DNA from: Bacteroides sp. OM05-12
GTDB lineage: Bacteria; Bacteroidota; Bacteroidia; Bacteroidales; Bacteroidaceae
Length of the DNA: 64,000 bases
NCBI RefSeq assembly: GCF_003438995.1
Contig: NZ_QSUN01000005.1
Span: 62,001 to 126,000, forward strand
Direction of reading: 5' to 3'
Shown here: piece after piece, positions 1-10,124 of the stretch
Numbering within the stretch: position 1 is the stretch's first letter
How the letters are laid out: every line of letters begins with the position of its first letter
Made by a program: the position numbers and the translations under genes
Notes under the pieces: model-generated
The model's database searches: none
Seen by the model: the letters and a program-made list of their open reading frames with translations, nothing else
What the model was told of the DNA's origin: nothing

Positions 1-252
1 TTTACGGTAGTTATCGAACTCGGCAGAAAGACGTAAGTATTTATCTTCCAAATCTTCTACTTTCGAATTTGCTTCTTCCAATAGCTTTTCTATGTCATTT
101 CCTTCGTCTGCAACTTCTTTTGTTACAGTATCTTCTGTCTCCTGTTCATTGGTTTCAGTGTTGGTATCTTCCAACTCTTCTTCCTTTACTTTCTTTTCTT
201 TCGGATCCATATTGATTGTCTTTTTGTTCTTTTTTGAATGATAATTAGCCAT
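1..252 (-). CDS. grpE: GrpE nucleotide exchange factor, 5' part only
   Basis: Only the first 84 codons are in the window; the gene runs off the left edge. GrpE is the nucleotide exchange factor for DnaK. The N-terminus is lysine-rich and then strongly acidic (EEELEDTNTETNEQETED), followed by the start of a coiled coil ending in EDKYLRLSAEFDNYRK, the typical GrpE core. The first ATG is at 252; an in-frame ATG at 210 (MDPKEKK) is an alternative start. It is divergent from the ABC-F gene at 459. A -7-like box TACTTTTG lies on the minus strand at 334-327. In Bacteroides dnaJ commonly follows grpE, which would place it left of the window (family knowledge, not seen here). Confidence 0.9.
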   Translation of the reverse strand, partial: MANYHSKKNKKTINMDPKEKKVKEEELEDTNTETNEQETEDTVTKEVADEGNDIEKLLEEANSKVEDLEDKYLRLSAEFDNYRK

Positions 253-326
253 AATTATATGAGGTTTAAGTTTACAACGTAGCAACAAATAGTTTGCCAA
301 TATTGTTCTCTTTCCAAATAATCGTG

Positions 327-416
327 CAAAAGTAGACTTTTTTGGTGAATAATAAAAAAAACAGAATGAAAAAACTATCGGTTTATGGCATTATGGCAGA
401 ATTATCCCTACCTTTG
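327..416. promoter_or_regulatory. Divergent promoter region grpE / ABC-F
   Basis: Two Bacteroidetes -7 boxes face away from each other. TACTTTTG on the minus strand (334-327) serves grpE. TACCTTTG on the plus strand (409-416) serves the ABC-F gene about 43 bp before its ATG. No good -33 TTTG at the usual 19-20 bp was found for either, so only the -7 elements are supported. Confidence 0.45.
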
Positions 417-452
417 CACTCTGATTTTTTTAATATATATAAATTAAGATAA

Positions 453-2075
<1,623 letters not shown>

Positions 2076-2081
2076 ATCAAC

Positions 2082-2132
2082 ATACGGTCGATTGATTGCA
2101 AACGATAGGAGTTTGTCATCAATCGACCGTAT
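2082..2132 (+). repeat. Dispersed hairpin repeat, copy A
   Basis: A 15-bp perfect stem (ATACGGTCGATTGAT / ATCAATCGACCGTAT) encloses a second small stem CAAAC/GTTTG with loop GATAGGA. It lies 7 bp after the ABC-F stop codon. Related copies are at 17105-17155, 30602-30651 and 56260-56310. Position and structure suggest a 3'-end transcript element (stabiliser or terminator). Confidence 0.75.
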
Positions 2133-2228
2133 CTTTATTAACAAACGACCTTATGTTTTTTTCAATCAACCTTATGATTTTTAAAAACATCGTGGTGTTT
2201 GTTTATAACAGTAAGGTATTTTATAAAT

Positions 2229-2330
2229 CGCCTAAGGGAGCGTTGCCCATCACTCAAGGGAGCGACGACTAACGCTCCCTTGAGTGATAGCTTACATCTA
2301 CGGGAGCGTAAGCTAACGCCCCCTTAGGCG
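2229..2330. repeat. Nested inverted repeat with three-way-junction shape
   Basis: The outer arms 2229-2244 and 2315-2330 match 15 of 16 bp (CGCCTAAGGGaGCGTT). Inside are a perfect 16-bp hairpin (2249-2264 with 2273-2288, core CTCAAGGGAGCG) and a smaller hairpin AGCTTAC/GTAAGCT. The whole folds as a closing stem with two arms. A short TTTTT follows. Confidence 0.7.
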
Positions 2331-2381
2331 TTTTTGCTTGCTTATTTTGCTGATTTAGCTGTTATTTAATTTACTTTGAGT

Positions 2382-2709
2382 TGCCTTCACCTTATCACTA
2401 TTTACTCTTATATTATTGATTACTATTTAATTAAAGTGAAGGCACTATTTTTTTGAACTGCACTCCAAAAAGTAGAATCAAGTTAGGGTATTAAAGCTCC
2501 TCCTCTGTTTATAGAGGAGGTGTCACGTAGTGACGGAGGAGTTCTTTTTTTTAAGTTGAGAATTGAGAAAAAGACACTCCCTCCCCTCTTTCAGAGGTAC
2601 TCCCTCTATAAACAGAGGGAGAGCTTTTATTATTTGTTGTGAAAAGTTACCTTCACTCTAACCTATTACTATATAGTGATTTATCTCTAAAAGTGATAAG
2701 GTGAAGGCA
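2382..2709. repeat. 328-bp fold-back element (MITE-like)
   Basis: Perfect 18-bp terminal inverted repeats (TGCCTTCACCTTATCACT at 2382-2399, its complement at 2692-2709). Each end also folds on itself (TGCCTTCAC with GTGAAGGCA by 2442). Internal segments 2489-2520 and 2602-2627 are imperfect inverted copies around TCTGTTTATAGAGG. There is no coding capacity and no obvious target-site duplication. Possibly a non-autonomous mobile element; unproven. Confidence 0.55.
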
Positions 2710-2754
2710 GTACGAATACAATTTGAAAACATGCACAAAGACGTATCCATGTGC

Positions 2755-3714
2755 TTATTTGACGTCTTTTCCGTTAAGCATTACTTTTTCCAATCTGTCA
2801 CATCCCAGAAATGCACTATCTCCAACTTCAGTTACACTTTCCGGCAATACCAGTTCACCGCTTAAATGCGTACAACCGCTGAATGCACGTTGCCCGATAG
2901 TTTTCAACGTTTTTGGAAAATCAATGTACATCAAGTACCTTTTCTGTGCAAATGTAAATTCGGGAATGATTCCGTTATTGCTTTCAGACAAATCTATGCC
3001 TACAAGATCAGGCATATTATCGCGTATGTTTTTGAAATCGGCAAGATCCATACTGCCGGATACTTTTAGGAAGTTTATCTGGTCGGGGCGATAGCCACTT
3101 TTGCGGATCTCATTATCCAGTGTACCCGGTTCATTCACAGTGACAGTTACCGAAACAGGATCACCTTCCAATATATTAAAATGTTCCCATTGAGGCTTAC
3201 GCCAATACTCGTCACGACTTCCCAGTGGCACGAATACAGTTGTAAGAGAATCATTTAATGCTTGCGGAAGCAAATTAACCGACTTCTTTTTCTTTATCTG
3301 GCAAATTCTCAGATTATCACATCCCATGAATGCACAGTCTTCAATATTCTTTAAATTAGGAGATAATATAACCTGTTTTAATGTTTTCTTGTCTTTGAAT
3401 GCATAAGCGGGAATACAGTTCATCGGATATACATAGGTCTTTTCCGGATATGTACCTTTTTTGCCTACATACAGTTTAATTTCGGCATTGGTCAGATCCA
3501 AATATTCAAGTTTGTTGAATTCGTCCCTCAATACTTTGAAATCAATGGCATTTAATTTACCTGTCAGTGTAAGATGCGTAACCTGTTGTGCTTCTTCCTC
3601 CGTTAGTTGCGCTCTTAGTTCACCTACTTCCGGTACGCGAATACTCATTTGTGCAGATAGATGGCAAATATTAAATCCTACTAGCAAGATTATCCATAAG
3701 AGTCTATTTTTCAT
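2755..3714 (-). CDS. Secreted BspA-type leucine-rich repeat protein
   Basis: About 319 residues from the ATG at 3714; a nearby ATG at 3720 is also possible. A TTG further upstream lies inside a -7 box (TATCTTTG, 3743-3736) and so cannot be the start. A signal peptide (MKNRLLWIILLVGFNICHLS) is followed by LRR_5-like units: LEYLDLTNAEIKL, AFKDKKTLKQVILSPNLKNI, CAFMGCDNLRICQIK, AFSGCTHLSGELVLPESV, AFLGCDRLEKVMLNG. Such BspA-like repeats are usually surface or periplasmic binding modules. It lies just downstream of the fimbrial operon on the same strand but has its own promoter, so co-function is only suggestive. Confidence 0.8.
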   Translation of the reverse strand: MKNRLLWIILLVGFNICHLSAQMSIRVPEVGELRAQLTEEEAQQVTHLTLTGKLNAIDFKVLRDEFNKLEYLDLTNAEIKLYVGKKGTYPEKTYVYPMNCIPAYAFKDKKTLKQVILSPNLKNIEDCAFMGCDNLRICQIKKKKSVNLLPQALNDSLTTVFVPLGSRDEYWRKPQWEHFNILEGDPVSVTVTVNEPGTLDNEIRKSGYRPDQINFLKVSGSMDLADFKNIRDNMPDLVGIDLSESNNGIIPEFTFAQKRYLMYIDFPKTLKTIGQRAFSGCTHLSGELVLPESVTEVGDSAFLGCDRLEKVMLNGKDVK

Positions 3715-3735
3715 GATCATAATGTTTGTTCGGAA

Positions 3736-3743
3736 CAAAGATA
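3736..3743 (-). promoter_or_regulatory. -7 box of LRR gene
   Basis: TATCTTTG on the minus strand, about 16-22 bp before the candidate ATGs at 3720 and 3714. A second CAAAGATA lies at 3773-3780. No clear -33 box. Confidence 0.45.
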
Positions 3744-3805
3744 TATATTTTTGATAGTATACGTCTTTTCTCCAAAGATAAAATAGATGATATTCGTTAA
3801 ATATT

Positions 3806-5077
3806 CTATTTCCGCGTTCTGAACTCTATTCCGATATTTAGGTTGAATACATCATCGGCATATGAAGACTTCGTCTTTTCTCCTTTTTTGATAAAGGAGT
3901 AGGGGATATGTGAAGCATGAGGTTCTATAAAGACTGCCAGATTCTTTTTTATGTAGTATTTTAATTGTATTCCTCCTGTCATGGCAGTATATGACTTTTG
4001 AATCGGATCGCTTCCATTTTGTTTATTCATTTTTCCGAATTCCACCCCAAACATAGGGATTACCTCCCAGCGAACAAACTTGTCCTTCGTGAAAAAGGCA
4101 ATAGGATTGAGCATCGCTTCAATTCGTGCGCCTCCATATCTGCACCATTCATTCTGTGCTATATCTTCGTTGTAACGCCAGTCATTTTGCGATATAAATC
4201 CGCTTATACGGATACCGAATGGGTTAATAAGCCATTTCCCAAGTGATAAGTAACCGTTTGGACCTATGGATTTGAGTATTCCTATTTGTCGAACCAATGC
4301 GGAATTCTGAAATTGCACTCCTCCTCCGATACTGATGAATGAATTGGCGAGGAATCTTTCATACTCCGTATATATCTGCGTCTTATCCCGTTTATAATAA
4401 CTTCCTAACCGATAGTTAATTCCTATAATTCCGCCATAACCAACATCGTATTTGTGCCAATTCCTTTGTGAAGAATGGTCTGCACCATCTGTAAGGATAG
4501 CTATTTGAGGTTCGATAAAGATATTTATGCGTGAGTTGGTATTTATTTTCAATTGTAATCCCAGATGAAGATCGAATGAACCTTTTACTTCACCGCCCAA
4601 TGTGGATATGCGCCCTCCCAAGCCTTCTACTGTGGAGATTTCCATAAAACGATGAGGATCGTATCCATTCAGGAAGGCACTTATATTGAATATATGGTCG
4701 ACAGCGATGCCATATCCGTTCAGTCTCATGTTATCACTTTCACAGCTAAATGATTTCCAATAACCGGATAATCTCATGCCGTTTATTGCATTAAATTCTT
4801 TTGTTGCAGAGACTCCGGCTTGTTCTCCCAAAGACAATTTTGTTCCTGCCCTGGGTACTATCTTGTCGATGCCTCCCCAAATGCCGATATACAGATTATC
4901 GGAGAAATTATTGTTCTTAAACTCCTGTCCTTTGGGTATGTACCGTTTCTGCAAAGAATAATTCAATGCATTAAATCCTTTTTGTGTTTTTGTGATTGTA
5001 TCTTGCTGTGCATATATACTTGTGACAGGTATTATGCAGCACAGGATGACTATATATAATTTAAAGTGTACAGGCAT
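3806..5077 (-). CDS. Outer-membrane beta-barrel protein of fimbrial locus
   Basis: 423 residues with a signal peptide (cleavage near YAQQ) and then many alternating amphipathic strands rich in G/Y/N, ending in a short strand NLNIGIEFRTRK, as expected of a Bacteroidetes outer-membrane barrel. No domain was recognised with certainty. Its start is 4 bp from the stop of the upstream OmpA-like gene, so it is the last gene of the tight fimbrial operon. It may serve as an outer-membrane partner of the fimbrial assembly; that is inferred from position only. Confidence 0.65.
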   Translation of the reverse strand: MPVHFKLYIVILCCIIPVTSIYAQQDTITKTQKGFNALNYSLQKRYIPKGQEFKNNNFSDNLYIGIWGGIDKIVPRAGTKLSLGEQAGVSATKEFNAINGMRLSGYWKSFSCESDNMRLNGYGIAVDHIFNISAFLNGYDPHRFMEISTVEGLGGRISTLGGEVKGSFDLHLGLQLKINTNSRINIFIEPQIAILTDGADHSSQRNWHKYDVGYGGIIGINYRLGSYYKRDKTQIYTEYERFLANSFISIGGGVQFQNSALVRQIGILKSIGPNGYLSLGKWLINPFGIRISGFISQNDWRYNEDIAQNEWCRYGGARIEAMLNPIAFFTKDKFVRWEVIPMFGVEFGKMNKQNGSDPIQKSYTAMTGGIQLKYYIKKNLAVFIEPHASHIPYSFIKKGEKTKSSYADDVFNLNIGIEFRTRK

Positions 5078-5081
5078 TTTT

Positions 5082-7376
5082 TTATAAGTTATACTGTTGT
5101 ATGAGTATGTCTATCATATCTATATCCGTAGGATACATATCCATCGTGTATTCATATAAATCCTTACCGATGTCTCCATCCATCTCGGCTATGTGTTGAT
5201 AAGATTCGTCCAGTTGGAAACATTTGACAAGACAATTCTTGGCACTTTCAAATCCGGCTTCTCCGGTACGGTTATGAATGATAGCTTTTAGGTACCATGT
5301 CTTAGGATCGTCTGCCGGAAGATTCTTGGAAGCACGTAAAGCCATTGCATCATATCCTTTGGAATCCATTGCCAGATTCATGATAACTTCATTAAGCGGT
5401 GAAGTTGATTTCACAAGGTCGAATACTTTATGTGCCTGTTCTCTTTCTTCAGGAGTACGTCCTCCTTTATAATAGCCCCCCAAACACATGGCAAATGCTT
5501 TAAGTTTGGCATTCTTTTCCGTATCAGGTAGAATTTGCGCCATGATACTTGCCTGCTCAAAGTTATTTGCTTTCAAGTACATGGCAAGTTGGTTGGCTAC
5601 GACTTCTTCCGGATTGATTATTTCTTTCGTCACTCCGTCTATGCGCGTGCGTTCTATATTTGCTCCCTTGGTCTTTCTGTCGATAAAAGGTTCCAGTATG
5701 GATACGTCTACCGTGTCTCGTTTCAAGTAAGATACAGCCAGATTGTTAGCAGGAAGTATCCACGGTTGTCCCTCTATTTCTTTAGAATCCTCGTAAGCCC
5801 TTCTATATAGGTCTTCTAATTCTTTGGCGTCTTTTACTAACCGGAATAAATGCCAGTATTCGTATAAAGCGAATTTCTTCTTTCCGGTACGGTAATCTTT
5901 GTCGTTTTCATACCGGGAGAGGATTTCTTCAGGGGTAAGTTCTCTGAATATCTCATGTTTATACTCAAAGCGCATATAGCGTAGTTTTGGTAAATGCTCT
6001 CTGATAGTTGTTTGATAGGAAGGTAATTTCTTTATTTGGGCAAATTGTATATCTTTGTTTTTAGGAGACCCTTCTATAATTTTTCTAATCTCTTTTGCTT
6101 CTTCAAAAAGAGAATCCTTTTCCAATATATCTGCCACATCCGTCCAATCGGCTACTTGAGCATCCGGAGCAGGCATAAATACACGGGACAGTGCTTTAGA
6201 AGGCAATAGGTTTGTGATTTGTTGTTTGGCGAATGCAGCGCGGCGTTGTGCTAAGGTGTAATTGGAACTATAAACCCCTTCCGGTGATGAAACTCCCGTG
6301 ACATGTATTTCTTTCAGTTTACAGTCTTCACATTGGATGATTCCCATCAGGTCTTCTTTCAGCTTATTGAGTTGCATTGCATTCCCTTCGTCGTCCGGAT
6401 CTATCTCAGCTTTACCCACAAGGAAAGTTAATGATACATTGGTGGCGCCGTTTCTTAACTCTCGCTTTGGTTTTCGGATATACTTGTTCGGATCCAAATT
6501 GTATTGTTCCAGAGAGTATTCAAGGAACTTTAGCGGGCGTTTTGCTTCGCAGCTGATTATCTTGGCTGTTTTGGAATAATAAATTACATTGAAATCTTCC
6601 AGTTGGATAACCGCATTACCAAAATAGTTTTTGGTCGGGTCGGGCACGGATATGGTATCTTCCCAAGATACATTCATCCTGTTTTCGGTTAGCGGAGAAG
6701 AACTGGCAAACTGTGCTAAAGGGTCATGGCGCAGATCATATCCCATTCGCCTTTCTTGAGTTAACTTATATTGTTCTCCGTCATAAATAATAGGATGTGA
6801 GTAGCAAATCGTATCCAGATTATCACACTGCACTACGTAGGGTTGTATGATAAGGCGTCCGTTTGTTTTTCCGAATTGGGCAGGTATGGGGAAAGTATTG
6901 TGCATCATCAGTTTGTTCCCTATCATGGTCGGTGCTGTTTCTATCGGGTTTATATCTTTGGAAATCCCTAGAATCTCAATGGGGGCTATCATGATGCCGG
7001 CATCAATCGATACATTAATTTCCATACGATAGTTTACGGCTTCGAGTACACAGGGAGCAACGCCGACTTTGAATATAAGTGCTCCGGTTTCCGCTACTCG
7101 TATTTCATAGTTTCCTCCGGCATCCGTTGTCGCTTCTCCGTCTGCTCTACCAATTTCTACTGTTTGATTGTCGATTGCGTCTTTTGCTTCTTGTGCACCG
7201 GCTATAGTATTAAAAGCATATACCCATACAGCTTCATCTTTAAATGGCTTTTTGGTCTCTTTGTCAATAACGCGTCCGGATACCAACTTTATCTGTTGTG
7301 CATATGTTGATATGCATAGCGCTTGAATTAGCAAAAGGAACAAGAAACAATAAAACGATTGTAATGCTGCTTTCAT
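5082..7376 (-). CDS. OmpA-like protein with carboxypeptidase-regulatory N-domain and helical-repeat tail
   Basis: 764 residues. A signal peptide precedes a beta-sandwich of carboxypeptidase-regulatory type (VSGRVIDKETKKPFKDEAVW ... GNYEIRVAETGALIFKVG). A middle region of unknown type follows. Residues near 310-390 look OmpA-like: LTFLVGKAEIDPDD, then IHVTGVSSPEGVYSSN and LAQRRAAFAKQQI. The last 300 residues are helical and TPR-like (KTWYLKAIIHNRTGEAGFESAKNC). OmpA domains bind peptidoglycan, so this protein probably anchors the surface structure to the cell wall. It is packed between a DUF3575 gene (2 bp) and the beta-barrel gene (4 bp). Confidence 0.65.
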   Translation of the reverse strand: MKAALQSFYCFLFLLLIQALCISTYAQQIKLVSGRVIDKETKKPFKDEAVWVYAFNTIAGAQEAKDAIDNQTVEIGRADGEATTDAGGNYEIRVAETGALIFKVGVAPCVLEAVNYRMEINVSIDAGIMIAPIEILGISKDINPIETAPTMIGNKLMMHNTFPIPAQFGKTNGRLIIQPYVVQCDNLDTICYSHPIIYDGEQYKLTQERRMGYDLRHDPLAQFASSSPLTENRMNVSWEDTISVPDPTKNYFGNAVIQLEDFNVIYYSKTAKIISCEAKRPLKFLEYSLEQYNLDPNKYIRKPKRELRNGATNVSLTFLVGKAEIDPDDEGNAMQLNKLKEDLMGIIQCEDCKLKEIHVTGVSSPEGVYSSNYTLAQRRAAFAKQQITNLLPSKALSRVFMPAPDAQVADWTDVADILEKDSLFEEAKEIRKIIEGSPKNKDIQFAQIKKLPSYQTTIREHLPKLRYMRFEYKHEIFRELTPEEILSRYENDKDYRTGKKKFALYEYWHLFRLVKDAKELEDLYRRAYEDSKEIEGQPWILPANNLAVSYLKRDTVDVSILEPFIDRKTKGANIERTRIDGVTKEIINPEEVVANQLAMYLKANNFEQASIMAQILPDTEKNAKLKAFAMCLGGYYKGGRTPEEREQAHKVFDLVKSTSPLNEVIMNLAMDSKGYDAMALRASKNLPADDPKTWYLKAIIHNRTGEAGFESAKNCLVKCFQLDESYQHIAEMDGDIGKDLYEYTMDMYPTDIDMIDILIQQYNL

Positions 7377-7378
7377 GT

Positions 7379-7945
7379 TTATTTAATAATATAAGAGAAA
7401 GATACACCTAGTTTGATGGGTAATAACTTATACCCGTGAGCATTGGCTCTACCTAAACCGTTGGTGGTATAATCCTTGAAATTATCACTGATATAGTATT
7501 GCTTCTGCTGAAAATAGATAGCACCGAATCCTCCGTAAAACTCCACATTGCAGTGTTTACCCAAAAGAATCGAATATCCCATTGTTATACCTATCCCTGC
7601 GGCATCGCCTTTGTAGATGTTCTTCTTCCAGGTAATATCATAATTGACCCCCAATGCTGCAATGCCGAGATATTCCCGAACCATAGGGCGACCGTTAAAC
7701 CAAAAGCGGTATTCCGGTTGTATGCCTATCATTTTAATATCTGTGCCGTAAGGTTTATAATTTCCGAAAACTGAAATATCCATACTTGATCGGTCGCCGA
7801 CAACGAATTCACAACCGGCATTGGGTGTACCTGCTGCAATCATTAAAGCATTGGTCTTCACTGCCACTCTCTGTGACGAAGCATTTTGCACTCCGACAAA
7901 TAGAATGACGGATGATAGTAGTATGTATTTCAGTTTTCGAAACAT
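7379..7945 (-). CDS. DUF3575 outer-membrane protein, copy 1
   Basis: 188 residues with a signal peptide ending SSQ, then the DUF3575 pattern: RVAVKTNALMIAAGTPNAGCEF, GIQPEYRFWFNGRP, YLGIAALGVNYDI and a G/Y-rich strand set (NVEFYGGFGAIYF). DUF3575 proteins are small barrels repeatedly found next to fimbrillin genes in Bacteroidales. A second DUF3575 gene opens this operon (13842-14747), so the fimbrial subunits are bracketed by two of them. The exact role is unknown. Confidence 0.75.
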   Translation of the reverse strand: MFRKLKYILLSSVILFVGVQNASSQRVAVKTNALMIAAGTPNAGCEFVVGDRSSMDISVFGNYKPYGTDIKMIGIQPEYRFWFNGRPMVREYLGIAALGVNYDITWKKNIYKGDAAGIGITMGYSILLGKHCNVEFYGGFGAIYFQQKQYYISDNFKDYTTNGLGRANAHGYKLLPIKLGVSFSYIIK

Positions 7946-7950
7946 ATCAA

Positions 7951-8982
7951 TTAATTAATATCAATTTCTTTATCGTTTTCCCCGTCCACCCATGTCTCTA
8001 CTGTTGCAGTCATGTTGACTGTACGGGTATAATTAATCGTGATTTTGGTTGTTTTACCTTTCACCAACTTAATCGCTTCTGCTCCTGTACTTTTATCATA
8101 TAATGTATATTCAGTCGGAGTACCGTTTTCATTAGTCAATGCTAATTCTATTTTTTGAATAGCATCAACTGCCGGGATAAACATAAACTTGGAAGCAAGG
8201 GTAGAGGTGACCGTTATATTTGTATTTGGACTATCCTCGAATACATTTGTTGCAGTAGTTTCGAGACTCTTATCTGTAGTGATGTCTCCGGTTGAGATAT
8301 CCATGCTACCTTTTTGTCCCTCTACAGTTGTAACTGTTATCTTATTCAAAATAGGAGCAGTTGTAAAATCATCAACCATTGTTTTTATATAAAAGTCCAG
8401 TCTGCCTAAAGCATGGTTAAATGTAAGAGGTACATCGACGGACTTTTCGGCAACACCGGCAGCAACAGGTTCTTTTCCTGTATACATATAATCAGGCGTA
8501 GCTTCAACAGTAGACTGAATTTCAACCGGGATGATCGGTGCACTGCCTGCCGTATATGAAACATTGGCGGTATAAGGATAATATGCATAGAACACCAGAG
8601 CTGCTCCTGATTCATCCGGAAATTTCGGTGTTGCGTTCTGTTTCAGTAATTGTGAGCCGTTAGCAAATGCTTTGGCTTCATACTGTGCATTGTCCAGATA
8701 CTCTTGCATGACAATGTTTTCTTTTGTCCAATCCAATAAATTCATTTCATCGGCAGTAGATTTTATGCCGTAAATACCTATCTGTTCTCCCGCTGAAAAG
8801 TATGTATTCTCAATGATAGAACGACTTTTGGCTTTGTCTATTTCCAATGACATATTGGCATTGACGCCGGAGGTGAAAGTAATTTCCACCCCCTTGTTTG
8901 AGTCAATGTTTTTTATATCCGCTTCTTCGCTACATGAAGCGAGAAGAAGCATCGGTAATATTCCTAATATATACTTATTCAT
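7951..8982 (-). CDS. Fimbrillin-family lipoprotein 1
   Basis: 343 residues. Lipoprotein signal with lipobox LLASC (MNKYILGILPMLLLASCSEE). The body has the Mfa-like fimbrillin hallmarks: YAYYPYTANVSYTAGS in the N-terminal half and FNHALGRLDFYIKT at the domain junction. It ends in a strand with Trp-x3-Gly (VETWVDGENDKEIDIN). Type V pilus subunits are exported as lipoproteins, trimmed by an Arg-specific protease and polymerised by strand exchange (family knowledge). It is one of four adjacent paralogues and the most divergent at the C-terminus. Confidence 0.8.
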   Translation of the reverse strand: MNKYILGILPMLLLASCSEEADIKNIDSNKGVEITFTSGVNANMSLEIDKAKSRSIIENTYFSAGEQIGIYGIKSTADEMNLLDWTKENIVMQEYLDNAQYEAKAFANGSQLLKQNATPKFPDESGAALVFYAYYPYTANVSYTAGSAPIIPVEIQSTVEATPDYMYTGKEPVAAGVAEKSVDVPLTFNHALGRLDFYIKTMVDDFTTAPILNKITVTTVEGQKGSMDISTGDITTDKSLETTATNVFEDSPNTNITVTSTLASKFMFIPAVDAIQKIELALTNENGTPTEYTLYDKSTGAEAIKLVKGKTTKITINYTRTVNMTATVETWVDGENDKEIDIN

Positions 8983-8996
8983 ATTTCAATGAATCC

Positions 8997-10109
8997 TTAG
9001 TTGATTTCTATTCCAAGATCTTCTCCGGTGTTCCAATGAGTCAATGTGGCAGAAATATTAATGTTACGCATTCCGTTTACTGTAAGTGTCACTTCATGAG
9101 AATCTCCCTTTACAAAAGCACTCTTATCACTTTTCTCGATACTGAACTGTGAAGTGTATTCTTCGTTTGCTAATGCCGGGTGATTGGTCTTACCGGTTTC
9201 GTTCAAACCAATTGTAATCGATACTTTGTATAATGTAGTAGTATTGGAAGGAACCATAATGCTTTCACCCATTGAAACACCTGTATCAGTACCCGGTGTA
9301 GTTGCTGTAGCATCAGTCCCGTCTGCATTTTTTAGTATAATATCATCAGAACCGTCACAGTATAACTCGCCTCCGGTAGCGTTGTTTTGGGCTATCGTAA
9401 GCGTTGCATTTGTCGGTATTTCATTAAAAATGATCTTTCTTACTTCCAGTTCTGTAGGAGGAATATTGTTTTCCGGATCATTTCCGGCTATGATTTTGAA
9501 TGTAAAACGCGTGAGTAGGTGGTTAAAATTGATATTCGGTTCTTCTCCACCTTTTCTCAGATAGCGTGCGTTATAACCTTTATACACAACGTCTCCAACT
9601 GTTTTATCTTCGGCTACTGCAATTCCCCACAAAATGTCTTGTGTTCCGTCAAGCGTATATGTACAAGTTGCTGTCGTGGTGGTATAGCTGACAGTAGCAT
9701 AAGGATAATAGGAATAAAAAGAATAATTCTTATATAACCCCGTGATATATCCGGCAGGATATGCATAAGGCTTATCGAGAGTAATACTGTATCCGTTTGG
9801 CAGAATAGCTGCAATAGTAGATTGGGCGTTGTCTATCAGGCGGATATCTTTGTCGGCAGCAACACTTGTATCATCCCAGTTAAAACTATTCGCTAAACCC
9901 AGAACTCCGAAATTATGTCCGGCGGTAGTCCAATTGTCTTGATCTACAACTGCTTTAGTAGTCGTATTGATAGTTGGAGCTGTAGCATTGAGAGATACTT
10001 CCATTAATTCGTCCCCATTCTCATCGATGATAGTATTATTATCATCTTTGGAACATGCCGGCAGCAGCAATACTGCTGCCAACATATAAGGTAATATATT
10101 TCTTTTCAT
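8997..10109 (-). CDS. Fimbrillin-family lipoprotein 2
   Basis: 370 residues. Lipobox LLPAC in MKRNILPYMLAAVLLLPACS. Shared fimbrillin motifs are FYSYYPYATVSYTT and FNHLLTRFTFKIIAGND, with a C-terminal strand LTHWNTGEDLGIEIN. The overall plan matches its neighbours at 7951, 10125 and 11509, with N-terminal and C-terminal beta-sandwich halves. A 14-bp gap to the next gene implies co-transcription. Which of the four is the main stalk subunit cannot be decided from sequence. Confidence 0.82.
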   Translation of the reverse strand: MKRNILPYMLAAVLLLPACSKDDNNTIIDENGDELMEVSLNATAPTINTTTKAVVDQDNWTTAGHNFGVLGLANSFNWDDTSVAADKDIRLIDNAQSTIAAILPNGYSITLDKPYAYPAGYITGLYKNYSFYSYYPYATVSYTTTTATCTYTLDGTQDILWGIAVAEDKTVGDVVYKGYNARYLRKGGEEPNINFNHLLTRFTFKIIAGNDPENNIPPTELEVRKIIFNEIPTNATLTIAQNNATGGELYCDGSDDIILKNADGTDATATTPGTDTGVSMGESIMVPSNTTTLYKVSITIGLNETGKTNHPALANEEYTSQFSIEKSDKSAFVKGDSHEVTLTVNGMRNINISATLTHWNTGEDLGIEIN

Positions 10110-10124
10110 GGATTTTCTTGTTTA

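Larger units (their letters stand above)
2076..2754. other. Gene-free repeat island (680 bp)
   Basis: No convincing gene on either strand. It holds, in order, a dispersed palindrome (2082-2132), AT-rich GATGTTTTT-type units, a nested cloverleaf-like inverted repeat (2229-2330) and a 328-bp fold-back element (2382-2709). Each is listed separately. Confidence 0.8.
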
